This document shows positions 54,530-63,311 of a DNA stretch of 64,000 nt, in pieces; the first letter of the stretch is position 1, and each line of letters begins with the position of its first letter. This DNA is from an uncultured Bacteroidales bacterium (GTDB lineage Bacteria > Bacteroidota > Bacteroidia > Bacteroidales > Muribaculaceae), in the NCBI GenBank assembly GCA_902762385.1, contig CACWNQ010000001.1, positions 186,001 through 250,000 of the forward strand. Reading direction: 5' to 3'. Below the pieces are notes generated by a model that was not told where the DNA came from, ran no database searches, and was given only the letters and a program-made list of their open reading frames with translations. A program made the position numbers and the translations under genes.

Positions 54530-55696
54530 ATGAGAAAAAGAGTAATGCTTGTTTTTGGCACGCGTCCTGAGGCTATTAAAATGGCACCACTCGTGAAGTG
54601 CTTACAGCAGCGTGACCGCGAGTTTGAGCCCATTATTTGTGTAACAGGACAGCATCGTGAGATGCTTGATCAAGTGCTTCGCATATTTGATATTACGCCC
54701 GATTATGACCTTAACATAATGAAAGCGGGGCAAGACCTTTATGATATTACTAGTCGAGTCCTGCTAGGAATGCGTGATATATTAACGCAAGTTAAACCCG
54801 ATATTGTGCTTGTCCATGGTGACACAACAACAAGCACTGCTAGCGCATTAGCTGCATTCTACCAGCAAATTCCTGTTGGTCATGTTGAGGCTGGCTTGAG
54901 AACCCATAACATTTATAGTCCTTGGCCCGAAGAAATGAATCGACAAATCACAGGACGTATCTCTACTCTTGACTTTGCGCCCACTCCATTGAGCAGGCAA
55001 AATCTTTTGGACGAAGGAGTTACCGATGAGCACATCTATGTCACTGGCAACACTGTTATCGATGCACTTCACATGGTAGTTAACAAAATCAAGGGTGATG
55101 ACCAGTTGGCCGGCATGTTGACTCAAAGTCTCGGTCGTCAGGGTTATGATGTGTATCGGTTGAAGCAAGGACGTCGCCTAGTTCTCATCACAGGGCACCG
55201 ACGTGAGAATTTTGGCGATGGTTTTCTAAATATATGTAATGCTATTAAGCACTTGAGTGAAAAGTATCCTGAGGTTGATTTTGTATATCCTATGCACCTC
55301 AATCCGAATGTTCGCAAACCCATTCATAAGATTTTTGGTGATAATCTCAATAATCTTGGAAACCTCTTTTTCATTGAACCACTCGAATATCTTGATTTTG
55401 TGTTCTTGATGGAGAAGTCTTATATCGTCCTTACCGACAGCGGTGGCATCCAGGAGGAGGCACCAGGTCTGGGCAAGCCAGTGCTTGTGATGCGTGATAC
55501 TACCGAGCGCCCCGAGGCACTGGATGCTGGCACTGTTAAGCTTGTGGGTACCGACTATAACAAGATAGTCGACAATGTTTCGTTACTCCTTGATGACGAG
55601 AAGGAGTATGACATTATGAGCCGTGCCAACAACCCTTATGGTGATGGTAAGGCTTCACCACGCATTGCCGAGGCTCTGCTCAATTTTCAGAAATAA
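54530..55696 (+). CDS. wecB: UDP-N-acetylglucosamine 2-epimerase (non-hydrolysing)
   Basis: It interconverts UDP-GlcNAc and UDP-ManNAc, a precursor of surface polysaccharides. The 388 aa length is typical. Family motifs: VFGTRPEAIKMAPLVKCL near residues 7-24, VHGDTTTSTASALAAFY near 94-110, HVEAGLRTHNIYSPWPEEMN near 118-137 with the active-site Asp/Glu/His set, TGHRRENFGDGF near 223-234 and LTDSGGIQEEAPGLGKPVLV near 302-321. galE begins 22 bp downstream, so the two nucleotide-sugar genes are one operon. Confidence 0.95.
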   Translation: MRKRVMLVFGTRPEAIKMAPLVKCLQQRDREFEPIICVTGQHREMLDQVLRIFDITPDYDLNIMKAGQDLYDITSRVLLGMRDILTQVKPDIVLVHGDTTTSTASALAAFYQQIPVGHVEAGLRTHNIYSPWPEEMNRQITGRISTLDFAPTPLSRQNLLDEGVTDEHIYVTGNTVIDALHMVVNKIKGDDQLAGMLTQSLGRQGYDVYRLKQGRRLVLITGHRRENFGDGFLNICNAIKHLSEKYPEVDFVYPMHLNPNVRKPIHKIFGDNLNNLGNLFFIEPLEYLDFVFLMEKSYIVLTDSGGIQEEAPGLGKPVLVMRDTTERPEALDAGTVKLVGTDYNKIVDNVSLLLDDEKEYDIMSRANNPYGDGKASPRIAEALLNFQK

Positions 55697-55718
55697 CAAT
55701 AAACAATAATAACTATAT

Positions 55719-56753
55719 ATGAAAGGCAAGATTTTAGTGGCTGGTGGTATGGGCTTTATTGGTTCTCACACCACAGTTGAACTTCAAAACGCAGGTTACG
55801 AGGTAGTTATCATCGATAATCTCTCTAATAGCAATATTGAAGTACTTGATGGCATAGAGAAGATTACTGGAATAAGACCAGTTTTTGTTGAGGGTGACTG
55901 CACTGATATTAATGTGCTACGCAAGATGTTTACCGATAATCCTGGCATAAATGGAATTATTGACTTTGCAGCAAGCAAAGCGGTGGGAGAGTCGGTTCAG
56001 AAACCAATAATGTATTATCGTAACAATCTCAATATCTTGCTCAACTTGCTCGAGCTCATGCCTGAGTTTGGAGTGAAAGGATTTGTATTTTCTTCGTCTT
56101 GTACAGTCTATGGCGAGCCTGATAAGAATCCTATTACTGAGGATGCGCCCACAAAGAAGGCAACTTCTCCTTATGGTGCTACAAAGCAGGTTAGCGAAGA
56201 CATAATTGCCGATGTTATCAAGAGTGGAAGTCCCATCAAAGCTGTACTGTTGCGCTATTTCAACCCCATTGGTGCTCACCCAAGTGCTGAGATAGGCGAG
56301 TTGCCAAATGGTGTTCCAGCCAATCTGGTACCTTATCTCACTCAGACAGCCATTGGTGTCCGCAAGGAGTTGAGTATCTTTGGTGACGACTATGACACAC
56401 CCGATGGTTCGTGCATTCGTGACTTCATCAACGTTGTCGACCTTGCCAAAGCACATGTTAAAGCTCTTGAGCGCATGCTTGAGGACAAGAGTAATGAACC
56501 TCTTGAGGTCTTCAACATAGGCACTGGCGAGGGGGCATCAGTGCTTCAGTTGTTAGCGGCTTTCGAGAAGGCGACAGGCGTGAAAGTGCCACACAAGATT
56601 GTAGGTCGTCGCAAGGGTGATATCGTAAAAATCTGGGCCGATCCTAAGAAAGCTAATGAAGTACTCGGTTGGAAAGCTGAAGAGACGCTCGAAGACACTA
56701 TGCTAAGTGCTTGGAGATGGCAACAACGCCTTCGTGAGCGAGGAATAATGTAA
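55719..56753 (+). CDS. galE: UDP-glucose 4-epimerase
   Basis: It interconverts UDP-glucose and UDP-galactose (and possibly the GlcNAc/GalNAc pair) with bound NAD+. The 344 aa extended SDR protein has GGMGFIGSH at residues 8-16, FSSSCTVYGEP near 123-133 with the active-site Ser/Thr, YGATK near 151-155 (catalytic Tyr and Lys) and LRYFNPIGAHPS near 178-189. It follows wecB by 22 bp. lepA begins 79 bp downstream with no obvious terminator in between. Confidence 0.94.
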   Translation: MKGKILVAGGMGFIGSHTTVELQNAGYEVVIIDNLSNSNIEVLDGIEKITGIRPVFVEGDCTDINVLRKMFTDNPGINGIIDFAASKAVGESVQKPIMYYRNNLNILLNLLELMPEFGVKGFVFSSSCTVYGEPDKNPITEDAPTKKATSPYGATKQVSEDIIADVIKSGSPIKAVLLRYFNPIGAHPSAEIGELPNGVPANLVPYLTQTAIGVRKELSIFGDDYDTPDGSCIRDFINVVDLAKAHVKALERMLEDKSNEPLEVFNIGTGEGASVLQLLAAFEKATGVKVPHKIVGRRKGDIVKIWADPKKANEVLGWKAEETLEDTMLSAWRWQQRLRERGIM

Positions 56754-56832
56754 ATATGTTATAGTTTGCGTTTTTGTAAGTCTCTGAATAGGTTTCTTTA
56801 AACGTTAAACAATAAACGATAAACTTTTAAAG

Positions 56833-58620
56833 GTGAAGAATATTAGAAACTTTTGCATAATTGCACATATCGATCACGGAAAGAGCACTCTTGCCGACCG
56901 ATTGTTGGAGTTCACTAAAACTGTCGGTGCCAAGGAGATGCAGAATCAGGTGCTCGATGATATGGACTTAGAACGAGAGCGTGGCATCACCATTAAGAGC
57001 CATGCTATTCAGATGGACTATGCTCTAGATGGAGAAATTTATACGCTTAACCTCATCGACACCCCAGGACATGTTGATTTCTCCTATGAGGTCTCTCGTT
57101 CTATAGCTGCATGCGAGGGCGCTTTGCTTGTCGTTGATGCCACGCAAGGTGTTCAGGCACAGACTATCAGCAATCTTTACATGGCAATTGATAACGGTCT
57201 TGAGATTATACCTGTTATCAACAAGATTGACATGGATAGTGCTCATCCTGATGAGGTAGAGGACGAAATAGTCGACTTGTTAGGATGTGACCCTGAGGAA
57301 ATAATTCGTGTGAGTGCTCGTACAGGTGAAGGCGTTCCAAAAGTCTTAGAGGCAATTGTGGCACGCATTCCGGCACCTAATGGCAATCCCGATGCTCCCC
57401 TGCAGGCTCTTATTTTCGACTCTGTTTTCAATCCTTTCCGTGGCATCATCGTCTATTTTAAGATTGAGAACGGTAGCATCCATAAAGGTGACTTAGTGAA
57501 ATTTGTAAACACCGGAAAGCAATATAATGCAGATGAAATTGGTGTGCTTAAACTTCAGATGGCACCTCGCACCGAATTAACCACTGGAACTGTAGGGTAT
57601 ATAATCTCTGGCATCAAAACTTCGGCCGAGGTTCGTGTGGGTGACACTATTACACATGTTGACACTCCATGCGATAAAGCTATTGAGGGTTTCCAAGAGG
57701 TTAAGCCAATGGTATTCGCTGGTGTTTATCCCATTGATCCCGAAGACTTTGAAAACTTGCGTACTTCGCTCGAGAAATTGCAACTCAACGATGCCTCGCT
57801 CACGTTTACGCCTGAATCATCGGTTGCTTTGGGTTTTGGCTTCCGTTGCGGTTTTCTTGGACTGCTCCACATGGAGATTGTACAAGAGCGACTTAGCCGC
57901 GAGTTCAACATGGAGGTAATTACTACTGTGCCAAACGTTTCTTATAAGGTCTATGACAAAAAGGGGGTAATGACCGAAGTGCACAACCCTGCCGGCTTGC
58001 CCGACCCAACGCTCATTGAGCACATCGAGGAGCCTTATATCCGAGCATCCATAATCACTCAGAGTGAATTTATGGGACCTATCATTACACTGTGCCTCGG
58101 CAAGAGGGGTGAACTAGTAAAGCAAGACTACATCTCAGGTAACCGCATGGAGTTAACTTTCGACATACCTCTTGGCGAGATTGTAATTGATTTCTATGAT
58201 AAACTCAAGAGTATCTCTAAGGGATATGCGTCGTTCGACTATTATATTAATGACTTCCGTGACTCGAAGCTCATAAAAATGGATATTCTGCTTAATGGCC
58301 AACCGGTTGATGCGCTGAGTTCGCTAATCCATGTTGACAATGCAGTTACTCTTGGACGTCGCATGTGTGAGAAACTCAAGGAACTTATCCCACGCCAGCA
58401 GTATGATATTGCCATCCAAGCCGCAATTGGTGCAAAAATCATTGCACGCGAAACTGTAAAACAGGTGCGAAAAGACGTAACGGCTAAGTGTTATGGAGGC
58501 GATGTAAGCCGCAAGCGCAAGTTACTCGAGAAGCAAAAGGCCGGCAAAAAGCGCATGAAGCAAATAGGCACCGTGCAAGTGCCACAAAAAGCCTTTCTTG
58601 CAGTTCTGAAACTAGACTAA
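56833..58620 (+). CDS. lepA: Elongation factor 4 (LepA)
   Basis: A 595 aa ribosome-associated GTPase that helps 30S biogenesis and translation under stress. G motifs: [13 protein letters not shown] near residues 10-22 (P loop), [10 protein letters not shown] near 36-45 (switch I), DTPGHVDF near 76-83 and NKID near 131-134. The LepA-specific C-terminal domain ends [22 protein letters not shown] and [19 protein letters not shown], typical for the family. The start codon is GTG at 56833; no in-frame ATG lies between it and upstream stops, and the reading [18 protein letters not shown] fits the family N terminus exactly. Confidence 0.97.
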   Translation: MKNIRNFCIIAHIDHGKSTLADRLLEFTKTVGAKEMQNQVLDDMDLERERGITIKSHAIQMDYALDGEIYTLNLIDTPGHVDFSYEVSRSIAACEGALLVVDATQGVQAQTISNLYMAIDNGLEIIPVINKIDMDSAHPDEVEDEIVDLLGCDPEEIIRVSARTGEGVPKVLEAIVARIPAPNGNPDAPLQALIFDSVFNPFRGIIVYFKIENGSIHKGDLVKFVNTGKQYNADEIGVLKLQMAPRTELTTGTVGYIISGIKTSAEVRVGDTITHVDTPCDKAIEGFQEVKPMVFAGVYPIDPEDFENLRTSLEKLQLNDASLTFTPESSVALGFGFRCGFLGLLHMEIVQERLSREFNMEVITTVPNVSYKVYDKKGVMTEVHNPAGLPDPTLIEHIEEPYIRASIITQSEFMGPIITLCLGKRGELVKQDYISGNRMELTFDIPLGEIVIDFYDKLKSISKGYASFDYYINDFRDSKLIKMDILLNGQPVDALSSLIHVDNAVTLGRRMCEKLKELIPRQQYDIAIQAAIGAKIIARETVKQVRKDVTAKCYGGDVSRKRKLLEKQKAGKKRMKQIGTVQVPQKAFLAVLKLD

Positions 58621-58625
58621 CCATC

Positions 58626-58661
58626 ATTAAAATAGGGGACTTTTCAGTTCCCTATTTTAAT
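58626..58661. terminator. Bidirectional terminator between lepA and the permease gene
   Basis: ATTAAAATAGGGGAC (58626-58640) pairs with GTTCCCTATTTTAAT (58647-58661) with one wobble, A/T runs on both sides. Confidence 0.75.
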
Positions 58662-58692
58662 ATGAGTATAGAATCAATTGTCAGTTTAATGC

Positions 58693-59949
58693 TTATTCGA
58701 AACGCATTGTTGATGTTGGCTTAATTGTCGAGACAATGTAGGATGGTCCTATTAGGGTTAGATATGAGATGACAATAATTGCTATGTTTAGCAGTAGGAG
58801 AGTGGTGGGATTGATGTCGATGGGTACGTAGTTCATGTAGTAAGCATCTGGGTTGAGCTTAATTATGTGGAAATACTTCTGTAACAATCCCAGTCCAATT
58901 CCAAGCACATTCCCTATAATGATTGACCTGAAAATTATCTTATGCGTCAAGAAAATAAAAATTCGGCGAATCGATGTGTTGGCTGTTCCTAAAGCTTTAA
59001 GCAGACCAATCATTTTGATACGTTCAAGCACTACCATCAGCAATGCTGCAATTAAAGTGAATCCTGACACTATCATCATGAGAACTAAGATTATGACTAC
59101 ATTCATGTCGAGCATTCCAAGCCAAGTGAAGAACGAAATGTTGTTTTGCCTTGTACTTGTTACATTATAAATTGTGGAAGTGTCATTGTCGCCTAATGAC
59201 TGTAATGCTAACTGCCCATACAGGTTATAAGCTTCCTGCTCAACATTATCAACATCTTTAAGGTTGATGCCGACATAGTTGCCTGTATGGCTTTTCCAGT
59301 TGTTAACACTCTGAAGCAAAGCAATGTTGCCAATGATATAGGTTTTGTCGAAAGTGTCGAAGTCAGTATTGAAAATGCCTACAATACGGCAGTTCCTTAC
59401 TTTCACTTTATCATCGATAAAATAAGTGAAAATTTTGTCGTTTACATTGAGATTCAACTGTTTGGCTATTGTTGAAGAGATGATAATCTCTTGTGTGCTG
59501 TCTTGGTTTTCGTAACTTGGTACACGTCCTTCAATCAAGTGCCTATTTAGGAATGAGTAGTCATAGTTGGCATCTACGCCTTTGAATTGCAACCCCTTAA
59601 AATCTTCATCAGTTTTAAGGATAGCAGGCTTTTCAGCTATTAATGAAACATTGTCAATATTTTCAAGCAATGAGGTGTCGTTGTTGAGTGTGTTGGCTAC
59701 TTCTCTGAAATCAACCATTGAAAAATTGTCGTCAAGACCGATGGCGCCATTCATGACCTTGAGATGTGAGTCAAGACTAGTGATTTTAGTAGTAATTTCC
59801 TTTTTAAAGCCCATAACAATCTCGACTGATAGAATAATAATAAGGATGGCAAGGATTATACCAACAAGCGCTACATTTAGGCTTGGGGAGCCTGCTTTAT
59901 GCTTGTTACCCAGTTTTAGTCGAGAAGCTATGAATAATTCAAATCGCAT
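58693..59949 (-). CDS. LolC/LolE-type ABC transporter permease
   Basis: A 418 aa inner-membrane protein of the FtsX/LolE superfamily. One membrane helix near residues 27-49 (ALVGIILAILIIILSVEIVM), a large periplasmic MacB_PCD-type domain (~50-265) and three C-terminal helices (~280-305, ~325-350, ~380-405) give the standard four-helix topology. EMVVLERIKMIGLLKALG-like coupling sequence is seen as LERIKMIGLLKALGTANTSI near 310-329. It most likely extracts lipoproteins for the outer membrane with an ATPase encoded elsewhere (LolD); no ATPase gene is adjacent. I chose the ATG at 59947-59949 rather than TTG two codons upstream. Confidence 0.85.
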   Translation of the reverse strand: MRFELFIASRLKLGNKHKAGSPSLNVALVGIILAILIIILSVEIVMGFKKEITTKITSLDSHLKVMNGAIGLDDNFSMVDFREVANTLNNDTSLLENIDNVSLIAEKPAILKTDEDFKGLQFKGVDANYDYSFLNRHLIEGRVPSYENQDSTQEIIISSTIAKQLNLNVNDKIFTYFIDDKVKVRNCRIVGIFNTDFDTFDKTYIIGNIALLQSVNNWKSHTGNYVGINLKDVDNVEQEAYNLYGQLALQSLGDNDTSTIYNVTSTRQNNISFFTWLGMLDMNVVIILVLMMIVSGFTLIAALLMVVLERIKMIGLLKALGTANTSIRRIFIFLTHKIIFRSIIIGNVLGIGLGLLQKYFHIIKLNPDAYYMNYVPIDINPTTLLLLNIAIIVISYLTLIGPSYIVSTIKPTSTMRFE

Positions 59950-59971
59950 TGCCAAAAACAGTAATAATTTG

Positions 59972-59979
59972 CAAAAATA
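59972..59979 (-). promoter_or_regulatory. -7 box for the LolC/E-like gene
   Basis: TATTTTTG on the minus strand, with TTTG 22 bp upstream (plus 60002-60005), slightly longer spacing than usual. Confidence 0.5.
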
Positions 59980-60033
59980 CTTATTTTTTTGTCTTCTCGA
60001 GCAAATTTAGTTTTATTTTATTTATCATTTTAT

Positions 60034-60041
60034 TAATTTTG
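60034..60041 (+). promoter_or_regulatory. -7 box for the Yip1-like gene and smpB
   Basis: TAATTTTG, 26 bp before the ATG at 60068; only T-rich sequence at -33. Confidence 0.5.
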
Positions 60042-60067
60042 CACCCTGATTTAGGATAAAACGAGAA

Positions 60068-60613
60068 ATGCTGAAAAAAATACTTATAGTAATCATAAAG
60101 CCCAAACTGGGTTGGCAATACATTGACGATAGCGGCAACAGCACGCAGCGAGTACTCTCAGGCGTGTTCTTTCCGCTGCTGGCAATACTTGCCATATCTT
60201 GTTTCATTCCAATGATCTACGACAGCACCACTCACACGTTGTCGTCGTCACTGATGGATGCAATTGTGTCTTTCTCAAGCTATATGCTCACATATTTCTT
60301 GTGCAGCTATCTTCTTTCGGGTTTTTATCCAGAGTTCTCAAGGAGTCATATAGCATTGGCAAAGCTTAATAATTATCTGATTTACAACCTCTCTTTTATG
60401 ATAATACTATCAGTGCTGATGAACGTGCTCAATGCTGAACTCTCGGTACTGTATTTTATGTTCCTTTACATGCCATATATGGCCTTTAATGGATTAGAAT
60501 TCTTGGGCTTAAAGGACAACAAACAAATAAAGTTCTTTATCATTTCCACTGTAATGATGATGGTATTGCCATTCCTTATAGGCTTCATTCTCAATTCTTT
60601 GATTAAGAAATAA
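60068..60613 (+). CDS. Yip1-like small integral membrane protein
   Basis: A 181 aa protein with five predicted membrane segments (about residues 34-52, 65-88, 105-125, 128-145 and 158-178). The N-terminal segment KIL-VIIKPKLGWQYIDD, then the helices, resembles the Yip1/YIPF domain proteins of Bacteroidota, in which the first soluble stretch often reads P-x-x-x-W. Function is unknown. It lies 9 bp before smpB, so both are probably one transcript. Confidence 0.6.
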   Translation: MLKKILIVIIKPKLGWQYIDDSGNSTQRVLSGVFFPLLAILAISCFIPMIYDSTTHTLSSSLMDAIVSFSSYMLTYFLCSYLLSGFYPEFSRSHIALAKLNNYLIYNLSFMIILSVLMNVLNAELSVLYFMFLYMPYMAFNGLEFLGLKDNKQIKFFIISTVMMMVLPFLIGFILNSLIKK

Positions 60614-60622
60614 ATACTAGTT

Positions 60623-61075
60623 ATGTCATCAAGCAATATCAATATAAAAAACCGCCGTGCAACTTTTGACTATGAGATAGTTGAGAGTTTTACTGCAGGT
60701 ATTGTCCTTACAGGAACTGAAATTAAGTCAATAAGACAAGGTAAAGCAGGTTTAACTGATACTTATTGTATGGTTGAGAACAATGAAATGTGGGTAAAAG
60801 GAATGTATATTGCAGAGTATAGCTATGGTTCATATAACAATCATGCAACTCACCGAGATCGAAAACTGTTGCTTACACGCAAGGAAATCAACAAGATAGG
60901 GAAATCTCAGCAGCAACCAGGATATTCAATAATCCCACTTCGTCTTTACATTGATGAACGTGGTTTCGCTAAACTTGTAATTGCAATTGCTCGAGGAAAG
61001 AAACAATATGACAAGCGCCAGTCGATTAAAGAGAGAGAAGACAAGCGCGCTATGGATCGAATGTTCAAGAAATAG
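60623..61075 (+). CDS. smpB: SsrA-binding protein
   Basis: It binds tmRNA and brings it to stalled ribosomes for trans-translation. The 150 aa protein has the OB-fold core: [40 protein letters not shown] and [14 protein letters not shown], with the basic C-terminal tail [19 protein letters not shown] that enters the decoding centre. It follows the Yip1-like gene by 9 bp. No tmRNA gene was found in the window. Confidence 0.97.
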   Translation: MSSSNINIKNRRATFDYEIVESFTAGIVLTGTEIKSIRQGKAGLTDTYCMVENNEMWVKGMYIAEYSYGSYNNHATHRDRKLLLTRKEINKIGKSQQQPGYSIIPLRLYIDERGFAKLVIAIARGKKQYDKRQSIKEREDKRAMDRMFKK

Positions 61076-61096
61076 GGGAGTGCTGGTGGTATTTTA

Positions 61097-61927
61097 TCAG
61101 AAAATAGCATTTAGGCTCATCATGTAAGTTTTGTCAATAACATTATATGATGGCATTATAGTAATGGTTGAAGTTTTGCTGCCATTCTTATTGATTTTAA
61201 ACAACTTACGATTAAATGGGAGTAGCCAATTTCCAATTCTTGCACTAAGAATTCCAATTCCAGCTCCCATAAGCACATCGTTAAACCAATGGCGATTATT
61301 GTAAAGACGAAGGAATGCAATGCCTGTGGCAATCGCATAACCACCTATACCATAGGCAGTTCCATATTCAGAACGGAGTAATTCAGCTCCTGTGAAAGCC
61401 ATAGCTACATGTCCACTAGGAAACGAATGTTTATCGCTTAAGTCAGGGCGTTGCTCATGTATCATATATTTGGAACCATAGCCCATAACTAACATTGCTG
61501 CATGTGCAGTGGCCGAAATTAAGAAGCGCTCCTTGAAGTTGTGTTTAGACTTGATACCAATACTACCAATGATGAGGTGGGCAGCTGAAGGCACAAAACG
61601 AAGATAATCATCGATTTTGCATTGTTTGCCATTAGATAAACCAGTTATTGCATCATGAACTGAACGGTTTAGATTGTTGTCATTATATATCACACCAACA
61701 AGTCCAGAAACCATTAGTGCACTAGGGACAATTAATTGCCGAGGTTTGAATTTTGTTGACTGGTAGTCGACTGAGTTACAAATATTCGATTCTCGAGACG
61801 ATAAATCTTTAGAATCAATAACTGATATAGTGTCATTAATTGCATGGGGGTATGCAGGTACTGAGAGTGTTAACCCCCAAAATAGCACCATGATAAGGTA
61901 TCTTATGTGATAAGAGACTTGAATCAT
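61097..61927 (-). CDS. PAP2-family phosphatase
   Basis: A 276 aa membrane-associated phosphatase of the PAP2/type 2 phosphatidic acid phosphatase superfamily. The three active-site motifs are complete: Lys153 with Arg160-Pro161 (KYMIHEQRP), PSGH at 170-173 and Arg207-x5-His213-x3-Asp217 (RLYNNRHWFND). A signal or anchor helix lies at ~8-27 and further helices at ~65-82, 112-125, 137-150 and 190-225. Substrates could be undecaprenyl diphosphate, lipid A phosphate or phosphatidyl-glycerophosphate; the sequence does not decide. It converges with smpB (21 bp gap) and has its own promoter. Confidence 0.88.
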   Translation of the reverse strand: MIQVSYHIRYLIMVLFWGLTLSVPAYPHAINDTISVIDSKDLSSRESNICNSVDYQSTKFKPRQLIVPSALMVSGLVGVIYNDNNLNRSVHDAITGLSNGKQCKIDDYLRFVPSAAHLIIGSIGIKSKHNFKERFLISATAHAAMLVMGYGSKYMIHEQRPDLSDKHSFPSGHVAMAFTGAELLRSEYGTAYGIGGYAIATGIAFLRLYNNRHWFNDVLMGAGIGILSARIGNWLLPFNRKLFKINKNGSKTSTITIMPSYNVIDKTYMMSLNAIF

Positions 61928-61949
61928 TTAATCTAATGTTTCAGTGTTA

Positions 61950-61980
61950 CAAAAATAATTAAATAATTTTTTATAACAAG
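61950..61980 (-). promoter_or_regulatory. Promoter of PAP2 gene
   Basis: TATTTTTG on the minus strand (plus 61950-61957) with CTTG 19 bp upstream (plus 61977-61980). Confidence 0.5.
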
Positions 61981-62202
61981 CAATATTCATATTTTTTCTT
62001 TTAAAGTATAATTACTTTAAATTATCCATTCTATATTATTCCCAATGTTTTGTTTTATAATCAGTATTATGTTAAATAGCATATATTGAATTTGAGGATT
62101 ATAATATTTTAAGGAGTTGACTCCCCTTTTTATTATAAAATGTGTAAATTGATTTAATAAGATGTTTATTAACAAAAAATTGTTGATACAAAATATTAAT
62201 AG

Positions 62203-62210
62203 TATTTTTG
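62203..62210 (+). promoter_or_regulatory. -7 box for DAHP synthase gene
   Basis: TATTTTTG, 24 bp before the ATG, with ATTG 20 bp upstream (62179-62182). Confidence 0.5.
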
Positions 62211-62234
62211 CATTTAAATTAAATCATTATTTAT

Positions 62235-63311
62235 ATGCATACCTTGCTCAATATATCACCTCTTCCATTTAATGAAATTCCTCTAATCATTGCTGGTCCA
62301 TGCAGCGCTGAATCTCATGAACAAACTTTGAAAACTGCACTAGGACTAAACACTAATGGCATCAAACTTTATCGAGCTGGACTTTGGAAACCACGTACCC
62401 TTCCTGATAGCTTTGAAGGCATAGGCAAAATTGGATTAGAATGGCTAAATGAAGTAAAGAAAAAGACCGGAATGCTTGTTGCAACTGAAGTTGCAACTCG
62501 TGAGCATGTTGAGTTATGCCTTGATAAAGGAATAGACGTCATATGGATTGGTGCTCGTACAACCACAAACCCATTTGCAGTTCAAGAGATTGCTGACGCT
62601 CTAAGTGGACACAATGATGTGATTGTTTTTGTCAAAAATCCTGTAAATCCTGATATCGAGTTATGGATAGGTGCTCTGCAACGCATTAACAATGCTGGAA
62701 TCACAATGCTTGGTGCAATTCATCGAGGATTTGATACGGGTGGCACACACATTTATCGTAACATGCCTGAATGGCATGTTGCTATTGAACTTCGTAGGCG
62801 TATACCTGAATTGCCAATTCTGTGTGATCCTTCACATATGGGTGGAAAACGTGAACTAATCCCTACCCTATCTCAACAAGCGCTAGATATGGGGTTTGAT
62901 GGTTTATTTATTGAATCGCATTGTAATCCAGATAAAGCGTTGAGTGATAGTGAACAACAAATAACCCCTAGTGAACTCAACAGCTTAATTAATTCATTGG
63001 TTATCAGGCGCCAAAGTGAACCAAATGAATTGCTAAACGCTATGCGCAGCCAAATTGATGAATGCGACAATAGTCTAATTGAGATTCTCAACAAGAGAAT
63101 GACAATCAGCCGAGAGATTGGCAAATACAAGAAGGATCATGATATGCAAGTTGTTCAAACAAGTCGGTTTGATGAAATACTGAAGCAGCGAATCAATCAA
63201 GCACAAGAAATGGGTATGAATGGTGATTTTATGAAAAAGGTAATGACCGCAATCCATCAAGAGTCAGTACGCCAACAAATTGAAATCCTGAATAATAACA
63301 ATAAATCATGA
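62235..63311 (+). CDS. Bifunctional DAHP synthase / chorismate mutase
   Basis: A 358 aa fusion at the entry and branch of aromatic amino acid synthesis. Residues ~1-255 are a class I-beta (KDO8P synthase-like) DAHP synthase joining phosphoenolpyruvate and erythrose 4-phosphate: IIAGPCSAES near 18-27, AGLWKPRTLP near 48-57, WIGARTT near 113-119 and CDPSHMGGKRELIP near 196-209. Residues ~262-358 are an all-helical AroQ chorismate mutase (MRSQIDECDNSLIEILNKRM, SREIGKYKKDHDM). Fusion order DAHPS-CM is usual in Bacteroidota and suggests feedback through the mutase domain. Its stop codon overlaps the start of the next gene (ATGA at 63308-63311). Confidence 0.94.
   Translation: MHTLLNISPLPFNEIPLIIAGPCSAESHEQTLKTALGLNTNGIKLYRAGLWKPRTLPDSFEGIGKIGLEWLNEVKKKTGMLVATEVATREHVELCLDKGIDVIWIGARTTTNPFAVQEIADALSGHNDVIVFVKNPVNPDIELWIGALQRINNAGITMLGAIHRGFDTGGTHIYRNMPEWHVAIELRRRIPELPILCDPSHMGGKRELIPTLSQQALDMGFDGLFIESHCNPDKALSDSEQQITPSELNSLINSLVIRRQSEPNELLNAMRSQIDECDNSLIEILNKRMTISREIGKYKKDHDMQVVQTSRFDEILKQRINQAQEMGMNGDFMKKVMTAIHQESVRQQIEILNNNNKS

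Larger units (their letters stand above)
61928..62234. other. 307-bp divergent intergenic region
   Basis: Very AT-rich. It holds promoters for both flanking genes and a small hairpin AAGGAG-TTGA-CTCC near 62111-62124 followed by C and T residues, which may be a minor terminator. No frame seen. Confidence 0.5.
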